64,000 nucleotides of DNA from Phoenix dactylifera (Eukaryota > Streptophyta > Magnoliopsida > Arecales > Arecaceae), in the NCBI RefSeq assembly GCF_009389715.1, contig NC_052409.1, forward strand, positions 7,613,605 through 7,677,604. Reading direction: 5' to 3'. Under the pieces are notes generated by a model that saw nothing but the letters and a program-made list of their open reading frames with translations, made no database searches and was not told the origin of the DNA. Below are positions 24,690 through 37,561 of the stretch, piece after piece. A program made the position numbers and the translations under genes. How positions within the stretch are numbered: the first letter of the stretch is position 1; every line of letters starts with the position of its first letter.

Positions 24690-26840
24690 TACATCGGCTC
24701 CTCACACCAAATATAGATGAGTACAGCCAAAAAAATTAGAAAAAAGAAGCTAGCCCAGCGGGTGAGGAACATCTATCTGGTTCATCCAAATAAAATATTC
24801 AGTGTGTTGCACTGCGTAAGATGCCACCTAGTTAGCAGCTGAGTTGGCCTTGCGATACACATGCGTGCCCTGAAGGATCTGCAGTCCCCTGCTATCCACC
24901 AAATATCGTAGAGCAATATCGTAGAGCAGGAAGTGTCTATCCAACTTGGAGGGTCATCCACAAATCTCCTCGATTGTCGCAATCGAGTCGCCCTCCAGGT
25001 GTATATACTCCGCCCCCAGAGCGCGCCTCGCGAAGAAAATCCCCTCTCACGCCACCCGTAGCTCCGCCTAGTGATAGAGGTGTCAAAGATCCGTCGATCG
25101 CCAGCCGCCACAAACCTAGAATGGTGATCCTTGATGATGAAGCCCACACCCCTTCTCACCTTACTCAACAACATTGTCATCAAAATTCACCTTAAGAAAG
25201 CAAAATGGTAGGGGTTCCTAGGAAACATAAACAAATCTGGTCGCTGAATCAACTGGATAGGAGACCTAGATGTCCCTAGCCATCTCAGGGGAATTGGATG
25301 TAACACTGTTGGTGAACTCCGACACATGGAGTAGGGCTCTGGCCGCCACCAGTCTCGGGCGTAGCCACCTATCCTTGAAGATCCGAGCATTTCTATCTAG
25401 CCAAGTATGGTAAGCCAGATAAGCACATCGGGTTCCCCACTCCACTATGTCATGCCTCCTCACAGATGCCCGCAGCCGCAAGAGAAACACCTCCACCAGG
25501 GACCTACCCCGCTCGCCGTCAAAGACGATCCCGGCGCTCCGCCAGACCTAGGACACACGTGAACAGCAAAAGAGGGCATGGCAAATGGTCTCCTCCGTTG
25601 TAGGGCAGGACCCGCACATAGGGGGATCCTCATCCCCTACTTGCCAGCACACCATCAATCGGCAGACACCCCTAAGCTACCTTCCAAATGAATAAGGCGA
25701 CGTGAGGGTGTATGCGCACTCGCCAGATCCAAGGTCCCTCAATCAGCCGTACCAAGGCCCTTGCTGCAAGCCCTCGAAGGTCATGGGCGTGCACCCTTGG
25801 TCTGCCAAAACTGCTCCAGACCCTCCTATCAACCCTCTCTTCGGTAATGATCGACACAACCAGAACTCGCTTAGCTAGTGCCTCTCCAAAAACCTCTCGC
25901 ACGAGATCTGCATCCCACCTCCACTCCCCTGGGATAAGGAGATCCCTAACTCTGCATCTCGCCAGCTGCACCGAGTCGAGGAAGGTCGGCCACTCACTGA
26001 GCGGCATCACTGCCAACCACCTATCCTCAGGGATATCCACTAGCCGCCCATCACCAACCTTCCAACTGGTCGCCTCTAGACTCCGGGCCCCGTGTGCAGA
26101 TCTCCCTCCAAATGAATAAGCTGCAGCGGCTGGCGTGAAAGACAGAAGTCCCTATCGGCTCCCTATACTTGGCCCTCATCAACGATCCCCACAGACTGTC
26201 TGGCTCTAGAGTAAACTTGGCTGCATGTCTGGTGGTAAGTACCTTGTGCTGCTCAAGCAAGGAGTAGATCCCGAGGCCCCCAATACTCGTCGGCTGACAG
26301 ATCACATCCCAAGCAAGCAAGTGCCTCCCCCCCCCCCCACGCGGACTCTAGAGGAAGCTCGGAATGAGACGCTCCATCGCCCTCAACAGAGCAACGAGGA
26401 CTATGGTATTAGAGAGGAGATATATTGGGACCGAGCTAAAAACGGACTGTACTAGAATCACCCAGCCTGTTATGGATAGAAAGCTCGTCTGTCATCCCTA
26501 CAGTCTGTGCCTAATGTTCTGCTCCCAAGGCACACTCTCCCTGCATAGTCGTCGTCCAGTGACTGGCACCCCCAGGTACATCAGGGCGCCCTCCTGCTCC
26601 CCTGCAGCCAAGGTCTTCAAAATAGAAGTCCTCACCCATGGCTTGATCTTTGGACTAAATCAGACAGCCGATTCATTAGATTGATCTACTGCCTTGAGGT
26701 CTCACAGTACTCTCCTAGAATCCTCCGAATTGCCTGAGCTGAGTATCTCGTCGCCCGGGCCAATAGCATGCAGTTATCAGCAAAAAGTGAATGAGAGATC
26801 TGAGTCTTACCTGGTGAGATAGATGTTGATGTCATACTGC
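24690..26840 (-). mobile_element. Decayed 5'-truncated LINE (RT end, zf-RVT, RNase H)
   Basis: On the minus strand, from right to left: the end of a reverse transcriptase core (HSLFADNCMLLARATRYSAQ near 26,800; the catalytic FADD is now FADN), then WDVICQP-GGLGIYSLLEQHKVL, then a zinc-binding reverse-transcriptase segment (PWIWRVRIHPHVALFIWKVA, 25,672-26,040). A C-terminal RNase H-like part follows (GVGFIIKDHHSRFVAAG and LGAEYIHLEGDS near 25,000-25,160). Many stops and frameshifts interrupt it. A T-rich stretch at about 24,675-24,690 may be the remains of the A-tail. No target duplication was found. Confidence 0.85.
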
Positions 26841-29800
26841 ATTATATAATTTAGATAGATTTCAATATAGAAATAGAAATAAAAATAGAGATTATCCTAG
26901 GAAATTTGTAACACCGAAGACTTCACCCAAAGAAATAGTCGAAAGATAATATTTGAGTTCTTTGGCCCTATATAAGTATCCAAGATCTACTTAGTATAAA
27001 ACTGATGTAGGACTAAACATACATCCTCATATATCCTGATATTCTTGTAAGTCCAAAAGTCTAAATTCATTTAAATCCAATCACAAACACCATAATTAGT
27101 TTATAGTCAATTCAAATGGTTTTCTAGCCTACATGAGCTATAGACTAGACTTATTCTAAGATCATCTGTAACACCCTTATATTTTTCTAAAATAATAATA
27201 ATAATAAATATTATTTAAGTTCTTTGATGTTCTATAGGTATCCGTCATCTAGCTAATATATTGTCAACGCAGCATGACTAAACAAACACATGTACGAATT
27301 CTCACAAAATCGACCGTCTTGATATGATTGATTACTTCCATCAAGAGCCCTAGATAAGGTTGTTTGCTTAGAGAGATCTGATTGTTTCAATAAGTTAAAG
27401 GTGTTCGCTAGTTGGGATAATGATGCATGAGTTAAGGTTGTTTAGAAGTTGTTTGTTAGTTGTAATCTTGGATCCTTAGAAGTAGGCGACGACGGTGAAG
27501 CAATAATGCGGAAAGAGGTAGTCATCTACAAAAAGACTATGTTATATAATATCAATCCACTCTCCTTGTTATTAGAAAATTCTCTCCTTCCCATCACAAA
27601 ATTTACCGTTGCAACAAAATCACTAAAGTACTGCTAAGTGCAGTAAATTAATTTGCAGGAGGTCTATGATATGCATGTAAACTCTGTTTAGTTTTTTCCT
27701 CCATTCAATATAAATACATGTATGAAACTTAACAAAATTAATTAGATACACATATCATATAATTAAAAATAACAAAGAAAGGAGAAACTCATTCTAGGGG
27801 CTTGGCCCAAAACATGCTTGGAGTTGGGAGCTGCTTTTGACTTAAAAGCCCATCGATATGATGAATGAAACCACTAGCCTGTGAATGGTTAGATGCGAGT
27901 TGGGATCCTAAATAGTGCATGTTTTGCACTTGGACAGATGACATGTTGGACATCTTGGAGACGAATGGATGTTGCTCATCTTCGAACCTGCATTATTTGG
28001 CATGCCATCCAAGTTTAGGACGATTGGGGGATGGGCAATGTGTCACCTATCCAAGCATGTTGCAGTACAATACATGCACTGTAAAAGATCCAAACCAAAT
28101 CAGATGCTACAAATATCCTCTACTTCCTCAAGATCAATTTTGATGACAGTATGTTAGAAAGAGATGATTCGTGTGAAGCAGGTTTTGTCATCCGAAATGC
28201 TAGTGGTACTTTTACGATGGCAAGTGGTGTTAGGGTATTTGATACCATGGTTTCAATGGCTGAGTTGCGTATCTACATACTACATACTTCACAGATTTAT
28301 TTAAATACTAATTCTATGACAGTTATCATATGCCTTTCTAATTTGACAAAATTCATCTACTTCTACAGGTTTTCTGAAGAGTAGTACGATTACCACTATC
28401 TATTGAGATTTCGTATATTCATAAAGAAGTTAATAGTGATGGTACCATACGTGACGAATCACACAAAACTTACTCTATGCAATTTCTCAACGGATCTTTC
28501 TATATAATTTTCTAATATTTTATTTTCAGACTCTACGAATGTATTTTTTTTGATTTAATTTAAATTATCCAATTTATCAAATAAAAATGCGACCAAAGAG
28601 CTCGGTCAGTCTTGGTCGAATGAATCCTTCTCTATATTTTGGCAGATTACCGACCTTCAAATCCTGGCGTTTAAAGCCGCAATTTCACCGAGCCTTCCGC
28701 ACCAAACATACGAGTCTTCGTTTCCAAACTTCCGCTTCTCACCTTGTTCCGTGTTCGCACCCGCATTCCCACGTCGGAAGCGGGCGTTCACACCGCTTCG
28801 GACGACGCGGTTTCCCTGGTGTGGAACCGGACAAAAAGTCGCAAAAATACAACTGTCAGAAAACTACCCAAAATGCCCCTATATTTATTATTATTATTAT
28901 TATTATTTTCTAGGAGTCATTTTTGATGATATAAGCAGTTAGGTGAAACTATCACTTCCTTGCGGACTAATATGCTAAATTTGTTCATCCGCCGCTCCCA
29001 CCCAAGGAGAGAAAAAGCTTTGCTTGTTATAATGTTTTTCTTTGGGTGATTTGTAGTTTGATTTATTTAATTCCACCAACTGGACCTGCCCTGGTTGCTT
29101 TTCATGCTAGTTTGATAAAATAAAGAGTTTCAGGTCAATTTTTGATACATTCATTATTTCAAATCTCAATTGAATGATAGAAGCTAGTTAATTTTCTAAA
29201 AAAAAAGAAAGAAAAAAAATAAATATATTTATTTTTAATTTGTTGATATGAGCTTATGTTCATGAAGTACATGTATAACCGCATTAACACAAAGATTTGA
29301 TTGTTATACTTAAATAGACTTTTTCTTTGTCACATTTGCCGCATGCTAACCATTATATTTTAGTTTCGTAAAATGGAAATACATATGAGCATATGAGAAA
29401 ATATGAAAGAATCTCCGAAGTACATTTAGATTTAACATAAGTCCATATGATTTATTTGCTATAGAAATAGCGCTTGCAAGAGCTACATTTACCATTATTA
29501 TTATTATTATTATTATTTTAAATGCATGTGTGTAAGAATGGTTATGTGTTTGTTTAATATGATAATCAACTATTCGAGCCACACACTTGTTAGGAAGGAT
29601 AAGAAGAGAAGACCATTTGGTAACAGCTTCTAGTCAAATTTGACAATGGTTCAAGTATTAAAAGAAAAAAAAATAATAACAAATACTATCTCTCTTTTGT
29701 AGATATGTAAGAATCCTAAACAGTAAACATAAATTTACTTATATTCAACTCAATTCATGATAGTGATAAGAATATTGAGAAGCAATTTGGATTGTGCTTC

Positions 29801-30110
29801 AACTAATCCATCCTCCTTCCTGCCTTTAAACATGCCTAAATCAACAGTAGGCCATAGCATGAAAACACCATTCTTGGTGGACGAGACATGCATCAGAAAA
29901 GGCGGCCAAAATTTCAACTAATACGTCACAATTGGTTATGATTTTTTTTATTTCCTTTAAGTCCTTGCAGGGTCCTTTTCATTGAAAGAACAGATGAGAC
30001 AACACATATTAGATAATCCGTAAATTATAATAACAAGAAACGGTAATGGTATTTTTGTAATTTTATACAATGACCGTCTACTTCTTCTAGAATCCGACAG
30101 GTCCTCCTCA
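26841..30110. other. Intergenic DNA with short repeats
   Basis: Two related segments start TGTAACACC at about 26,908 and 27,168, share GAGTTCTTTG/AAGTTCTTTG and GACTAAACA motifs and may be decayed small LTR-like repeats. (TTA)n microsatellites occur near 28,882-28,907 and 29,493-29,518. The patch at 28,600-28,850 is less AT-rich than its surroundings, but I recognise no gene there. Confidence 0.5.
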
Positions 30111-30112
30111 GG

Positions 30113-30120
30113 TATATAGA
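30113..30120 (+). promoter_or_regulatory. Possible TATA box of the trihelix gene
   Basis: TATATAGA lies 126 bp upstream of the ATG at 30239, a plausible distance for a plant core promoter. It is supported only by position and sequence. Confidence 0.4.
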
Positions 30121-30238
30121 TACGAGAACCATGGTCGAAGCAATGTCCCAATTGAAACTCTCCTAATTACGAGAAGTGGAAGATAGCAATAGGAGAGAAG
30201 AAAGCTTCGAGGCCAAGGTATTTTGGAGGCGCAGGGAG

Positions 30239-31660
30239 ATGATGGGAGGAGGAGGAGGAGGAGGAGGAGGGGATGGGGATGCCATGGGCGGGCGGATGGC
30301 GATGATGCCGCCGCAGATGAACAGATCTTGGCAGCAGCAGCAGCAGATAAGGATGGGGAAGGAGGAGAGGGTGGCGCAGGTACAGTGGAGCGAGCAGGAG
30401 ACGAGGGAGCTGATCGGTTTCAGGGGGGATCTGGAGCGGGATTTGACGGTCGCGCGGTGGAACAAGACCCTCTGGGAGGCGGTGGCCGCCCGGATGAGGG
30501 AGAGGGGCTACCGCCGCACCCCCGACCAGTGCAAGTGCAAGTGGAAGAACCTCGTCAATCGCTACAAGGTTTGTCTTTCTTTCTTGCAAAATTTTCCATT
30601 TGTTTATGCGCTTGCCATCCATTGGATATTAGACTATTAGGTTAAGATTGGTTTCCTTCAATGTCTTCCAATAGAAATCGAGCAATGTTCTTCTTCTTGA
30701 AGGTTAGAATCGAGTTTCTGGAAGGGTAAATTATTGGACCGGAGGAGCAATCGGCAAATAAGGCGATGGGGCATCGCCAAACAACTTTCTTAATATTTTT
30801 TCCAATTTGACTATTACAATGTTGAGATTTCAGAGCAGGACTTTGAAAAAGGGCCAGAATAAAGATTACTCTGCTTTCCAGGAATAATGATCTCTAGGCA
30901 AAGAAAACGCTCATTGTTACCAAAAAAAAAGATATTTTTTTTTTCATTTAGGATTCGGAGTTGGTCTCAGTTTATTGGATTTACTTGAACTTTTTGTAGA
31001 ACTTTTGTGTACTGATGGATGTTCTTCCCTTTTGAATTCTGATATGAAAGGATTTACTTGTTCCTGGGCTTGCTTCCCCAGGATACAGAGACAGCTGATC
31101 CAGAAAATGGCAGGCAATGCCCATTCTTCGAAGAGCTTCATGCCGTATTCATGGAGCGGGCAAGAAACATGCAGCGCCTCCTCCTGGAGTCTGAATCCAG
31201 CGCCTCCCCCTCGAAGAAGAAACTGAAGAGGCTCGGCGCAGACCGATCCTCCGGTGAATTCTCTGAGGATGATGATGAGGATGATGAGGACAGCGATGGC
31301 GAGCACCCCTCGAAGAGCAGAAAGAAGAAGGCTGATAAAGGGGCACAGCAGCAGCAGCAGCAGCAGCAGCGGACAAAGGCATCGAGCAGCATCCATGAGC
31401 TGCTGCAGGAGTTCCTGCAGCAGCAGCAGCGCGTCGAGATCCAGTGGAGGGAGGTGATGGAGAGGAGGGCCCAGGAGCGCCGGGCCTTCGAGCAGGAGTG
31501 GCGGCAGTCGATGGAGAAGCTGGAGAAAGAGAGGCTGATGCTGGAGCAGGCACGGCGGGAGAGGGAGGAGCAGAGGAGGATGAGGGAAGAGAGCCGGGCC
31601 GAGAAGAGGGATGCACTCCTTACCACCCTGCTGAACAAGCTCATCCAGGATGACTTCTGA
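30239..31660 (+). CDS. Trihelix transcription factor, GT-3 type
   Basis: Two exons, 30239-30568 and 31082-31660, in phase 0, encode 302 aa. The start is the first ATG of an ATGATG pair; the frame is open upstream but has no earlier ATG. The protein has a Gly run, MNRSWQQQQQ, then the trihelix DNA-binding domain (about residues 45-110) with WSEQETRELIGFRGDLER, NKTLWEAVAARMRERGYRR and QCKCKWKNLVNRYK, then CPFFEELHAVF of the fourth helix. The second exon adds an acidic stretch, KSRKKKADK (possible nuclear signal), a Gln run and a long charged coiled coil at the C-terminus (ERRAQERRAFEQEWRQSMEK) used for dimerisation in this clade. The QCKCKWKNLV-RYK signature separates GT-3 members from GT-1 and GT-2. 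Expected role: nuclear factor binding GT-type promoter elements. Confidence 0.92.
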
Positions 31661-34600
31661 GGGTGGCTGGGATTGTTGGTACTGTTTGCTTGGTCTCTGT
31701 ATTTGTCTGGGGCTTGGAGTTTCACAAGTTGTTCTTGAGGAAGTTCAGGCTTGTGCACAGGATCATTTGTATGGATTTTTATGCTTATACACATAGCATA
31801 GCATAGGTGGGAAGTTTATTTTTTTCTTGTTTTCGAATACTTTTGATTGGAAATGAATTGATTTTACATGTAATAGCCTCTTGTCTTGTGTCATTCTTCT
31901 GGACTTGCATGTCAGTTTATGTGGATCTAACACAGAATTTGCATAAAATCCTGGTTATGAATCTCCAATTTGGGGTTTTAAACTGCCTGTAGAATATTTT
32001 GGGATTCCTTGATCCCTGCTGACTTAAAAACTCTTTGGTAGTTTTTGATAATCTTGATACCTGGGACTTCCCCTTGTGAACCAAGAAGAAAGAAAAGGAG
32101 AAAACATAACAACCACTGCTCCAACAAATGACTTGCAATGTTATCTACTTGTGATCCAAGTATATCAAAGAATCCAAACTTCTTTCAGGAAGAGTGAGTT
32201 TCTGATTTCATCCATTAGTCATTGATATGGCATTTCACTATCCTATATTCATGAAATATCAGTCTTAATGTTCCACCTTAACAAAGCCAGCCAAATGTCT
32301 AACTTGGCATCATCCCTTTCTAATCTCCATCCTTCTGTGAACCTGTGAACCTGTATCTTTTCTGCCATCTAACAATGGAATCAACCACTCCCCTTAAGAG
32401 ACTCTCCAAGATGGACTCTATACGATCCTGCCAACATATACAACACACTGTATACTTTTGCAACTCTTAAGAATTTCAGTAAAGTATTTACAATTTTCAG
32501 TTTAGGTGTGTTTTGTATCTAACTTTGTAGGTGCGTACCTCCTGCATGGTGAGTTACTATTGACGCAAGTATCGAATTGTTTCTGGTTCTGCTTAAGACA
32601 AATCAAAAGGAGAGATACGAGAGGCAAACAAAAGTTAAAATTGAGCCATACAGTCATGGAAGATTTTAGGTACATTCTTAGTTATGCGTACATCAAAGAA
32701 TTTGCAGGGGAAAGATGAACATAAATATGCTTCTTCTTTTTTTCGGTTGAACAAACACAAGATGCATTCATCTGTGGACCTTGAACTACTCTGTTTCATA
32801 GCATATCATTTGTGCTTGCACTCTGTAGAAAAAGTTGATAAGTTGTGTGCTAGGTCTTTATAATTTGAAAGGCAACTATTCAATTCGTTTAGGTTCCATG
32901 CTGCACAAGTTTGCAGATACTTGGCTCAAGTGTCTAACATGAGAATCTAATTTAGACATGTATCCAAGTGTCTAATTCAGCAAAAGAGGAAAAATAGAGA
33001 TACAAAGAAATAGGAAAAAAAATTAACTAAAATATATTTTTTTATCAAATAAAATATTAGTCAAGATTATTTGTAAAGGCATTTCAACATACATGTTTCT
33101 CGTCCAAACTTCCAAGTTATTCTAAAAAAATACAAAAAAATAGTATTTTGCAAAGTCATTAAACATACCTTTATTCTTGAAGAATCTCTAAAAAAACAAA
33201 AGCTCATTTCTAGCATCACACACTAGGGCACATTCAATTAGGATGTGAATCAAAATTGTTTCCATTTTAATCGATCTGAACTTGCTCGGCCAACTGACAC
33301 TTGGGCCAATGGCATTTGGCTGTATTGATGAGCCTGCTACTAATCCTGCTTACAAGGTTGTTGACAAATCTAAGGTTCCATGCAAACCTCAGGACTTATG
33401 GTGGACCAACATATGATGCGAAACATATTTTCAGACCACTTACAATCATATAAGGCCAAAGGGGCTTTGGCATTTCTTTCGTGATTGCAATCCCCACAGC
33501 ATTTTATCAACTGCAAACCCATGGAACTACTTCTTCATCCTAGATTGTCCATTCAGTGCACCCCTTCCATGCAAACTACATGATATGCTAGTGAATTGAT
33601 AGTGATCATCCAGTAATAGGTAGACTTTTTCCTCCAGTCAGTTTAGTGAAAAAGGCTAAGCATGGTTTCGAGTTATGCCTTTACTAGGTTAGGCCATCTC
33701 GATTCGGGATTTAGGCCATCCAAGATGCACCCCACCATAAAAGAAGATAGAATGGGTCACCTACTTCTAACGGTCAAAGCGAGCCCTTTATTCAATTCTT
33801 CATGGCAAAGTAGCTTGGTTACCTATTCCATTAAGAACCGCAGATTTTTTGGTCCATCGCATTCATGCATTTATGATCCATATGACTGTATTGATATTAT
33901 TGAAAGGTGTTCTATTTATTCCCGTCTGATACCTAATAAAGCAAATCTTGGTTTGGCGGTGGAATGCTACACCTTAGATGGCGAAAGTCCAGCTGCCAAA
34001 GGCATCACTAGCTTACACTTTGACCCGAGTAGCATAGGGCAAGTGGAATCCGTTGCTTACCTAATGGCAATATTACACGTTTGATCAAAACTCTCTATGA
34101 AAGCTTTGATCTCTTGATGGCCATATTTGTTCGTGGACTGTGTACTACATCAAGCATATTTTGGCTGATTCCAGCCATTCTATGTATGATCTTAATGGAT
34201 ACAAGAGGTCTGAAGCAAGTGCATTATTTGCGGAGCATCGAGTTCGTGCACGGTTGCAACATGATGACAGTCTAAGCTGATTGCAGTCGAAGCTCCATGA
34301 CCATGCCTTAGAAGTGATATCAAACTCTTCTCGCCAGAGCTATAGCCACATATTGATAATACATGCGAATGATTTGTAGAGTCTTTTTCCTGAACACTCC
34401 TAGAAAATGCAACATATTGGTGCAAGCTCCAGGGGATAAACAAGAGACCTTAGGGAAAAAAAAAAACAAGAAAAATCTTAGCTTAGGAACTATGGTGCGG
34501 ATACTGGACTCCGAGAATCCAAATCCCTTAGTTTTGAAGTCTTTCAGTCATTATGCTCTATCTAGCATAAAGCAAATGTCTATGTAAGCTTTGTAAAGCA

Positions 34601-35017
34601 AACCGATATAATAAGAAAACTAAAACTTCTGTTAATATTTTCAAAAAATCCTACCATAGAGACTGATAGGGGTTTTTCTCAGTGGAGACTGATACACTTG
34701 GATACTAGTATATATCATAAAGTAGGCCAATGAGCCAAGATATGATTTGATTTGATTTTTTTTTTTTTTTCACTTCACCCATTCTAAGCCTGGCTCGGTC
34801 GTTCATCTAACGAGTCAGATTGGGACTAGGTACAAGTGGTCTACTTTTGGTTGGGTATGAGTTGGGCCCTTGGGGTTTCAGCCATGGGCTAAGCTTAGCA
34901 GACCTCAGCTCAGACCCATGCAATATTTAAATGGCCTTGTTCTTCTAAAAGTTTTCCCACGTACCCTATTATTAAACACGAATGACTTTGCCTAAGAAAC
35001 CTCGTGCTGAGGGCTAA
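31661..35017. other. Trihelix 3' flank and intergenic DNA
   Basis: Begins with the probable 3' UTR. A 140-codon open stretch at 33,662-34,084 (plus) has no motif that I recognise and no gene context. From 34,780 to 34,930 there is a patch of GGCTCGG and TTGGGCCC motifs of the kind seen in decayed MITEs. Confidence 0.5.
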
Positions 35018-35026
35018 ATATAAGAC

Positions 35027-35818
35027 GGGAAGTTCTATATACACCCCCCCTATTGCTCAGGACACCCCCCAAAAACCAAAAAAAAAAATACCCAAACTAA
35101 CCTTTAGTGTAATTACCATATTGCCCTTGAAATTTTCTCAGTACACCTCCCCTTCCTCCTCCTCCCCATCCCCCACCTCCCCCCCTCCTCCCCTCCACCT
35201 CCCCGTCCTCCCCCTCCACCTCCCCGTCCTCCTCCGCCACCTCCCCCCTCCTCCTCCGCCACCTCCTCTCACTCCTCTTCCCCCACCTCCCCGTCCTCCT
35301 TCCTCCTCCTCCCCATCCCCCACCTCCCCGTCCTCCTTCCTCCTCCTCCCCATCCCCCACCTCCTCCCCGTCCTCCCCCTCCACCTCCCCGTCCTCCTCC
35401 TCCGCCTCCCCCCTCCTCCTCCGCCACCTCCTCTCACTCCTCTTCCCCCACCTCCCCGTCCTCCTTCCTCCTCCTCCCCATCCCCCACCTCCCCGTCCTC
35501 CTCCTCCGCCTCCCTCCTCCTCCTCCGCCGGCGAGGTGCTCGTTGCTCGGGAGATGGCCGGGGAGGTGCTTGAGGCGAGGTTTTTTGGGCGGAAGGGAGA
35601 AGCCGGCGGGTGTTTTGGAGGGGAAGAGCGGGGTGGGGGGGTTTGGGGGGTGTAGAGAGCAATTTAGGTGAGGGGGTGGGAAGGGTGGGGGGTAATTTAG
35701 GAATTTTTAATTTTTTAGGGGTGTCCTTAGCAAATGGGGGGGTGTAGAGAGTATTTAATTTTTTTTTAATTTTTGGGGGGTGTCCTGAGCAATAGGGGGG
35801 GTGTATATAGAACCACCC
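35027..35818. mobile_element. Non-autonomous Mutator-type element, 792 bp
   Basis: Terminal inverted repeats of about 44 bp start GGGAAGTTCTATATACACC on the left and GGGTGGTTCTATATACACC on the right (reverse complement). They continue almost without mismatch through TATTGCTCAGGACACC. The flanks carry a perfect 9-bp direct repeat ATATAAGAC (35018-35026 and 35819-35827), the length typical of Mutator-like elements. A degenerate second copy of the right terminus lies just inside it (about 35717-35749). There is no transposase. Confidence 0.93.
35150..35540. repeat. C-rich tandem block inside the Mutator-type element
   Basis: Nearly pure pyrimidine on the plus strand, built from CCTCCCC and CCTCCTCCG units. 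A larger block around ACTCCTCTTCCCCC recurs at 35271 and 35436, a period of 165 bp. The minus strand has many runs of three or four G and could form quadruplexes; the asymmetry could also allow triplex DNA. Confidence 0.85.
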
Positions 35819-35827
35819 ATATAAGAC

Positions 35828-37443
35828 ACGGACAAAAGTTCTACTTTTTTTTTTCCTCATCCCACTACAATATGATCACTTCCAACTATAGTAAAATAAA
35901 TATATAATTAGTTCCTTTTGATATAGAGGAATGAAAAAAAAGCACTAGTTAGAAGTGCCAAAATTTATATACTTCACGTATCAAATAAAAATTAATACCA
36001 ATATTTGGATAATCATAAAACTTCATGCTTCTTTTCACATGTTTTAAGAATACTTTTCAAATAGTAATGACACTGAGAATATGAGATTGAAACCTTTTTT
36101 TTCAACATTCTTGCAACCGTGAATTTTAAAAAATGGCAGAACCAATGGAAAAAGAAAAATAATGCAAGGCCGAACCATGTCATCAAACACGTTCCCTCAG
36201 CGAGGTTGCAAGGTGGGATAAAAGTGTGATTATTTAACAACGTTTAAATTGCACGAAACTTCTTGTGCCTCATCCTTTGTCCTGCTAGGAAAATTATTGA
36301 ATGTTGGTACGATGGTTGAGCCCTCAATTATTGGTCAAACTACCGAAAAGTAGGTGGCTTTATTAGACCGCAACCACCCTGCCCATTGGATCAGTGAATT
36401 CTAAACTGTGAGCGATGTTGACCAGCTGCCTCACCATAAACGCATGCAACCTAATATACATTTCTAAGTAAATTAATACATAATTTTTAAGATATTGTAT
36501 TCACCAATCCACATTATATGATTAATAAAACACACTCGTTGACTTCCTAATATATACTATAAGCTTTTTTGATACACATCCAGAAGTGATGTATTATATA
36601 TCTTCAGGTAAATCGATACACAATTTCAGAATTTACTTTTTATCAGTATACACTATATAGCTAGATGATATACACTAAGTAAATTAGTAATCTAGCAAGT
36701 CAATATACATTTTTAGATAAATCAATACATAGTTTTCAGAACATAATGTTCATTAGCACTGGTACATAGTTTTCTAACTTTATCTAACATAAGAAATATA
36801 TATATATATATATATATATCATTTTTTAGATTTTATGAACTTTTAGGTGCAAAAATCCTAGAAATTAAAGGGAGGTTTGGAGGAGGAAGAGAAAAAAAAA
36901 TTTAGGAGAAGAAGAAAAACCTTACGAATGGGATAGACGGCTTAATAAGAAAAATGATAGATGGAGAGACTTGATGAGGAAAAAAAAATATGAAACCATC
37001 TTTCCTTATGGACGTCCTTTCTTGGCACGTGTAATTTTTTTAATTTTTTTTAAAATTATGGGATCAATAGACTTAGTTGACGAGAGGAGTTTTGTCTCCA
37101 TTTGACTTTTGACTTTTTTTTTTTAGTTAATTTTTATTCTCATATGGCAATCCATCGTTCTAATCTATCCAACTTCTATATTTCAAATATTTGAATTAGA
37201 TAAAATCTAATATACTGGATTGGAAGAGAGTTATCAACTCTTCTACGATCAAAATGGATCAAAACAGAATTACCACTTTATAATTGGAACCGCATGATCG
37301 GAATATTCCTCAGTTGTTGTAACCACTTGATCACCGCGCGACTTCGTTGCGACGAAGATTACTTTTGGTACCAACATGGACCCAGTGGGACTTTGACCGG
37401 CAGCCGTTCGTCAGAGCTCCTTTATTGGTATATTCCGTGTGTG
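35828..37443. other. Intergenic DNA upstream of ACX1
   Basis: AT-rich, with an (AT)n tract near 36,796-36,818. Several GATACAC/AATACAC-rich lines near 36,460-36,780 look like loosely repeated short motifs. No gene seen. Confidence 0.55.
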
Positions 37444-37451
37444 TATAAATA
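37444..37451 (+). promoter_or_regulatory. TATA box of ACX1
   Basis: TATAAATA, 118 bp before the ATG at 37562, in the expected window for a plant core promoter. The predicted 5' UTR is about 85-90 nt. Confidence 0.65.
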
Positions 37452-37561
37452 CGGATCGAAGCTGACATTGGGGGAAGCCGGCTATTGTTGGGCTTTGTGT
37501 TGTCAAGAAAGATTGGATTTTTCTCGGTCTGAGAGAGATTGGGAGAGGAGAGTTGGGAACG

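Noticed and set aside
30131..30166. Short upstream ORF before the trihelix start codon
   Set aside because: The likely TATA box at 30113 puts the start site at about 30,140, after this ATG, so it is probably not transcribed as a leader ORF.
31138..31794. 218-codon minus-strand ORF
   Set aside because: Antisense shadow of trihelix exon 2; the Cys and Ser runs come from the CAG and GAG repeats of the real coding strand.
35138..35860. 240-codon minus-strand ORF over the C-rich block
   Set aside because: It translates the CCTCC repeats and the element termini; composition alone explains the openness.
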